Assembly (NCBI GenBank): GCA_023397215.1
Contig: JAEWUG010000034.1
Location: forward strand, 1-7,845
Source of the DNA: Nanobdellota archaeon
Lineage (GTDB): Archaea > Nanobdellota > Nanobdellia > Pacearchaeales > GW2011-AR1
DNA length: 7,845 nt
Reading direction: 5' to 3'
The translations under genes and the position numbers were made by a program. Below, piece after piece: positions 5,221 through 7,845 of the stretch (the first letter of the stretch is position 1; each line of letters starts with the position of its first letter). The notes under the pieces were generated by a model. The model made no database searches, was not told where the DNA came from, and saw only the letters and a program-made list of their open reading frames with translations.

Positions 5221-5319
5221 TGAGGAGAGGAAGATTCTGTTCACAATTTACCACTCAAGAGAATAAGAGATATAATTTTCGGGTGAATTATTCAAACCCC
5301 CTTCACAGGAGTTCTCATC
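5221..5319 (-). other. tRNA-Leu-related element of unknown function (decayed tRNA, att-like remnant or small RNA)
   Basis: Bases 5221-5237 repeat the 3' end of the neighbouring tRNA-Leu (5327-5343) at 16 of 17 positions, in the same orientation. The other end, GATGAGA on the minus strand (5313-5319), can pair with the copied TCTCCTC (5222-5228) with one mismatch, mimicking a tRNA acceptor helix. TTTTT follows the minus-strand 3' end (5216-5220). The interior does not make a cloverleaf: there is no T arm complementary to CTTCC and no recognisable anticodon arm. It holds a local hairpin at 5281-5299 (GGG-TGAA-TTA-TTCA-AA-CCC). It may be a decayed tRNA, a tRNA-end duplication left by an integrase, or an expressed small RNA. 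No box C/D pair or H/ACA signature was found. Confidence 0.4.
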
Positions 5320-5326
5320 GCTAATA

Positions 5327-5409
5327 TGAGGAGAGGAGGATTCGAACCCCCGTAGGCAAAAGCCAACAGATCTTGAGTCTGCCCCGTTTGACCGCTCCGG
5401 CATCTCCTC
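5327..5409 (-). tRNA. tRNA-Leu (anticodon CAA)
   Basis: This 83-nt class II tRNA has perfectly paired acceptor arms GAGGAGA/TCTCCTC and discriminator A; no CCA is encoded. The anticodon arm is GCAGA-CTCAAGA-TCTGT (one G-U pair), giving CAA for the leucine codon UUG. A long variable arm (TGGC-TTTT-GCC region) and a T arm GGGGG-TTCGAAT-CCTCC follow. It is the upstream member of a minus-strand tRNA pair with tRNA-Arg; a possible promoter is the AT-rich stretch near 5430-5440. Confidence 0.95.
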
Positions 5410-5469
5410 AATAATAAAATAGATTCAAACAACTTTTAAAAGATTAACTAAAATAAGTAAACAATTAAT

Positions 5470-5480
5470 TTTAAAAATAA
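5470..5480 (+). promoter_or_regulatory. TATA-like box of tRNA-Gly
   Basis: TTTAAAAATAA lies 22-32 bp before the tRNA-Gly 5' end. Confidence 0.45.
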
Positions 5481-5501
5481 CAAATTCAATTTAATATTAA
5501 T

Positions 5502-5572
5502 GCGTGGGTAGTTTAGTGGCAGAATTTTTGGCTTCCAACCAAATGACCCGGGTTCGAATCCCGGCTCGCGCA
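5502..5572 (+). tRNA. tRNA-Gly (anticodon UCC)
   Basis: The 71-nt cloverleaf has acceptor GCGTGGG/CTCGCGC with two G-U pairs and discriminator A; no CCA is encoded. The anticodon arm is TTTGG-CTTCCAA-CCAAA, giving UCC for the glycine codon GGA. The T arm is CCGGG-TTCGAAT-CCCGG. The gene is on the plus strand, divergent from the Leu/Arg pair, and is followed at once by TTTT (5573-5576), a probable terminator. Confidence 0.96.
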
Positions 5573-5576
5573 TTTT
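5573..5576 (+). terminator. Oligo-T terminator after tRNA-Gly
   Basis: TTTT directly follows the discriminator base, and the GGDEF gene's own TATA box begins 12 bp later. Confidence 0.4.
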
Positions 5577-5587
5577 CTTCAAATAAG

Positions 5588-5597
5588 TATTTAAAAT
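5588..5597 (+). promoter_or_regulatory. TATA box of the GGDEF-domain gene
   Basis: TATTTAAAAT lies 20-29 bp before the ATG at 5617, consistent with leaderless transcription. It matches the promoters of neighbouring archaeal genes, so the gene appears adapted to this host. Confidence 0.5.
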
Positions 5598-5616
5598 GTT
5601 AAAAGAATAAATTAAT

Positions 5617-6303
5617 ATGAATAATAAACTTTCTAAGATATTAAATGAATTGCCTCTTGAGTTTTATAATGAACATAAAGGAATAGTTAAAATAATAAAA
5701 GAATATAATTCATTCATTCAAAATAAATCAAAAAAAGATGCGAATAATAATTATATAATCTCAAATAAAGAAGTAGAAGACTTCAATAAGTCAATGATTC
5801 AAATATTAAATAAAATAAAAAAGATTCATAATCAATTAATAAAAGACTCTAAAACAGATTTATATACAATTAAATTTTTTGAAAAAGTTTGTAAAATAGA
5901 ATTTGAAAAATCAAAAGAAATATCTATAATAATGTTAGATGTTGATTTTTTTAAAGAAATAAATGATACTCATGGACATTTTATTGGAGATAATATTTTA
6001 TTAGAATTATCAAAAACTCTTAAAAAAAGTATAAGAGATATAGATTTAATAGCCCGTTTTGGAGGAGATGAATTTATTTTGTTAATTAAGGGAGATAAAA
6101 AATCAAGTGAAATAGTAATTAATAGAATTAAAGAAAATATTAAAAAGAATAAATTATTACAAAAATATAATTTAAAATTAAGTGGTGGAATTGCAATTAA
6201 AAAAGATTCAGATAAAAATATGTTAACATTAAAAAAAAGAGCAGACAAAGCACTTTACAAAGCAAAAAAGAATGGAAGAAATAATTTTATTTTTGATGAA
6301 TAA
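5617..6303 (+). CDS. Soluble GGDEF-domain protein, predicted diguanylate cyclase
   Basis: The GGDEF family makes cyclic di-GMP from two GTP. The 228-residue protein has a helical N-terminal region (1-78), ending in a coiled-coil-like segment (KSMIQILNKIKKIHNQL), and a full GGDEF domain (about 79-228). Conserved features are LDVDFFKEINDTHG (107-120, metal-binding Asp108), GH and GD (120-125), the signature GGDEF (149-153), the inhibitory-site RxxD at R140-D143 exactly five residues before it, SGGIAI (189-194) and the closing ADKALYKAKKNGRN (209-222). Only the opening DxLTxLxNR motif is degenerate (TDLYTIKFFEK). No membrane helix, signal peptide, EAL, HD-GYP or PilZ domain is present. AT-rich lysine/asparagine/isoleucine codon use matches its neighbours. 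The N-terminal helices do not resemble a sensor domain I know. Activity is predicted from motifs, not shown. Confidence 0.93.
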   Translation: MNNKLSKILNELPLEFYNEHKGIVKIIKEYNSFIQNKSKKDANNNYIISNKEVEDFNKSMIQILNKIKKIHNQLIKDSKTDLYTIKFFEKVCKIEFEKSKEISIIMLDVDFFKEINDTHGHFIGDNILLELSKTLKKSIRDIDLIARFGGDEFILLIKGDKKSSEIVINRIKENIKKNKLLQKYNLKLSGGIAIKKDSDKNMLTLKKRADKALYKAKKNGRNNFIFDE

Positions 6304-6320
6304 AAACAATTTAACAAAAC

Positions 6321-6330
6321 ATTTAAAACA
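6321..6330 (+). promoter_or_regulatory. TATA box of the secF-secD operon
   Basis: ATTTAAAACA lies 21-30 bp before the secF ATG at 6351, within the 47-bp gap after the GGDEF gene. Confidence 0.5.
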
Positions 6331-6350
6331 CTAATCTTTTTATTAATATC

Positions 6351-7364
6351 ATGAAATTTGCACTGTGGTATAATAAAAATTACAAGAAATTATTAATTCT
6401 TTCAGTAATTTTAATCTTAGCTTCAATTATTTATTTAATTACATTTTCAATTCAAAATGATTCTATTATTCACAAAGATGTTTCATTAACGGGAGGAGTA
6501 GCTTATACTATTGAAACAAATTATTCTATTAATGAATTAAATCAAAAATTAGCTGAAAAATATCCAGATTTTTCAACTCAATCAATTTCAGATGGTTCTG
6601 GAAATCAAATTCAAATTATTGTAACAGTTCAAGAAGAAGATTCTGAAAAAATTCAAGAAGTTTTAGAAGAAATTTTAGAAATTAAATTAACAGAAGATAA
6701 CTCTTCAATTGAATCTACTTCCTCAAATATTTCAGAGGATTTTTTTAAACAATTAATCATTTCAATTATTTTAGCTTTTTTTTGGATGGCTGCAGTTGTT
6801 TTTTTAATATTCGCAAAAGGACATAAAATAAAATTAATTGTAATTTTTATAAATATTTTACTTGCAATTTATTTAGGTAATTTCTTTTTATCAATAAACT
6901 CAATTGTTTCTTTTTTAATCTTAGGATTATTTACAATAGGTTTAGCTTATATTTATATCAAAAATTCAATCCCTTCTGTTGCAGTAATCTTATCAGCATT
7001 CTCAGACATGACACTTACCTTAGCAGTTGTAAATTTATTAGGAATGAAAATTTCAACAGCAGGAATAGTTGCATTTTTAATGTTAATCGGTTATTCTGTT
7101 GACACTGATATTTTATTAGTAACAAGAGTATTAAACAAAAAGAATACACTAAATAAAGAAATGTTTGGGGCACTTAAAACAGGGTTATCAATGAGTGCAA
7201 CAACAATAATTGCAATAACTACAGCATTAATAATAGTAATACCTTTTGCAAGTGTATTAACCCAAATATTTACTATTCTTTTAATTGGATTAGGATTTGA
7301 TTTATTTAGCACATGGATTACAAATGCTTCAATATTAAAATGGCATATTGAGAAAACAAAATGA
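6351..7364 (+). CDS. secF: Protein translocase subunit SecF with an apparent extra pair of membrane helices
   Basis: SecF works with SecD in the cytoplasmic membrane, using ion flow to aid late steps of Sec export. TM1 is at about 13-33. An outer domain (34-130) starts with the family motif SLTGGVAY (45-52). The core helices carry PSVAVILSAFSDM (208-220), LLGMKIST (229-236) and LIGYSVDTDILLVTRVL (245-261), the strongly conserved RND-type motif. The final helices are at about 279-300 and 303-322. The protein has 337 residues, where archaeal SecF is commonly about 280-300. The excess lies between the usual TM2 (about 133-154) and PSVAV. Two further hydrophobic stretches there, about 160-180 and 184-203, give eight predicted helices instead of six. 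The gene overlaps secD by 4 bp (ATGA), so the two are translationally coupled; secF first is an order known in archaea. Confidence 0.95.
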   Translation: MKFALWYNKNYKKLLILSVILILASIIYLITFSIQNDSIIHKDVSLTGGVAYTIETNYSINELNQKLAEKYPDFSTQSISDGSGNQIQIIVTVQEEDSEKIQEVLEEILEIKLTEDNSSIESTSSNISEDFFKQLIISIILAFFWMAAVVFLIFAKGHKIKLIVIFINILLAIYLGNFFLSINSIVSFLILGLFTIGLAYIYIKNSIPSVAVILSAFSDMTLTLAVVNLLGMKISTAGIVAFLMLIGYSVDTDILLVTRVLNKKNTLNKEMFGALKTGLSMSATTIIAITTALIIVIPFASVLTQIFTILLIGLGFDLFSTWITNASILKWHIEKTK

Positions 7365-7845
7365 AATTAAAAATAACTTTTAAAATTGGAATGTTTATTG
7401 CTCTAGTTATACTTTCAATTTTCTCATTATTCTTAGATAATTATGGATTCACATTCTTACAAGATGGAGTAATAATTTCTTCAATAGAATCAACATCTCA
7501 ACTATATCAAGATGGATTAAGACAAGATATGCACATAACAAAAATAAATAATGTAGAAATAAAAAATCTAGAAGATTATAAAGAAGCAATAAAACCTTTT
7601 TATGAATTAAAAGAAAACCAAACAATAAGAACAGAAATAAAAGTAAGACAATTACAAGAATCAATCATAGGACTCTATGGCACCGAATTAATAAATGACT
7701 TAAGAATAAACAATATTCCTTCTTCAAAATTAAAAACAGGATTAGATTTACGAGGAGGAGCAAGAGCATTCATTGAAATAAAAGGTGAATATAATGAAAA
7801 TGATGTAAATGATGTAATATCCGTTTTAGAAGAAAGACTTAATGC
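7361..7845 (+). CDS. secD: Protein translocase subunit SecD, partial (C-terminus beyond right edge)
   Basis: About 161 codons are visible, starting MKLKITFKIGMFIALVIL. TM1 is at about 8-25. A PDZ-like segment follows (about 36-86), with GVIISSIESTSQLYQDGLRQ and ITKINNVEIKNLEDYKEAI, as in other archaeal SecD proteins. The SecD signature LKTGLDLRGGARAFIE then appears near 129-144, introducing the large extracellular domain. The remaining five membrane helices are beyond the window. The ATG sits in an ATGA overlap with the secF stop, which fixes the start. No frameshift is seen in the visible part. Confidence 0.94.
   Translation, partial: MKLKITFKIGMFIALVILSIFSLFLDNYGFTFLQDGVIISSIESTSQLYQDGLRQDMHITKINNVEIKNLEDYKEAIKPFYELKENQTIRTEIKVRQLQESIIGLYGTELINDLRINNIPSSKLKTGLDLRGGARAFIEIKGEYNENDVNDVISVLEERLN

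Noticed and set aside
5221..5319. Box C/D or H/ACA guide RNA, or RNase P RNA fragment
   Set aside because: No CTGA D box or paired C/D set is present, ACA positions do not fit an H/ACA stem, and the GAGGAAG and ACAGAA resemblances to RNase P regions lie on opposite strands.
5970..6248. Minus-strand open frame within the GGDEF gene
   Set aside because: It overlaps the well-supported GGDEF domain and has a low-complexity hydrophobic translation with no recognisable family.
5617..6303. GGDEF gene as recent bacterial transfer or contaminating sequence
   Set aside because: Composition and promoter match the neighbouring archaeal genes; an old transfer remains possible, but nothing marks a recent one.
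7091..7664. Minus-strand open frames opposite secF and secD
   Set aside because: Both are antisense shadows; the leucine-rich translation of the second comes from reversed Lys/Asn codons.
1..7845. CRISPR array, insertion sequence, toxin-antitoxin or defence island
   Set aside because: No regularly spaced repeats, transposase motifs, terminal inverted repeats or defence-domain motifs were seen.

Overview
The window is a compact, strongly AT-rich piece of an archaeal chromosome. The archaeal assignment rests on its gene set: RNA polymerase subunit P, Spt5, eL43 (L37Ae), prefoldin beta, archaeal-type SecE, SepF with FtsZ, a diphthamide-synthase-like protein, and tRNAs without encoded CCA. The AT richness, very small spacers and TATA-like boxes about 20-30 bp before many start codons (implying leaderless mRNAs) suggest a small-genome DPANN lineage such as Pacearchaeota or Woesearchaeota. 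That placement is inference.

Left half (1-2963), all on the minus strand, read right to left: spt5, rpl11 (uL11), tRNA-Pro(UGG), rpl37ae (eL43), rpoP, prefoldin beta, sepF, and the N-terminal part of a Dph2-like protein that runs off the left edge. This is a transcription/translation/folding cluster with a cell-division gene at its end. rpoP (45 aa) is a short gene that size-filtered ORF calling would miss.

A 130-bp divergent promoter region (2964-3093) separates this from the plus-strand set: an SlyD-like FKBP prolyl isomerase, ftsZ and secE (57 aa). The usual euryarchaeal order ftsZ-secE-spt5-rpl11 is therefore broken here: ftsZ-secE and spt5-rpl11 lie back to back on opposite strands.

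Next is a tRNA block: tRNA-Arg(CCU) and tRNA-Leu(CAA) on the minus strand, with an unexplained 99-bp tRNA-Leu-related element between them, then tRNA-Gly(UCC) on the plus strand. The tRNA-Arg gene ends 2 bp from the secE stop, in convergent orientation.

Right end, plus strand: a soluble GGDEF-domain protein with complete catalytic and inhibitory-site motifs, unusual in an archaeon, then secF overlapping secD (ATGA), the latter cut by the right edge. SecF appears to carry an extra pair of membrane helices. SecE, SecF and SecD all serve the Sec export pathway; SepF and FtsZ serve division.

There is no CRISPR array, transposase or toxin-antitoxin pair. The less ordinary items are the GGDEF protein, the acidic N-terminal tail on Spt5, the SecF insertion, the short Dph2-like gene, the Cys/His-rich tail on prefoldin and the tRNA-Leu-derived element.
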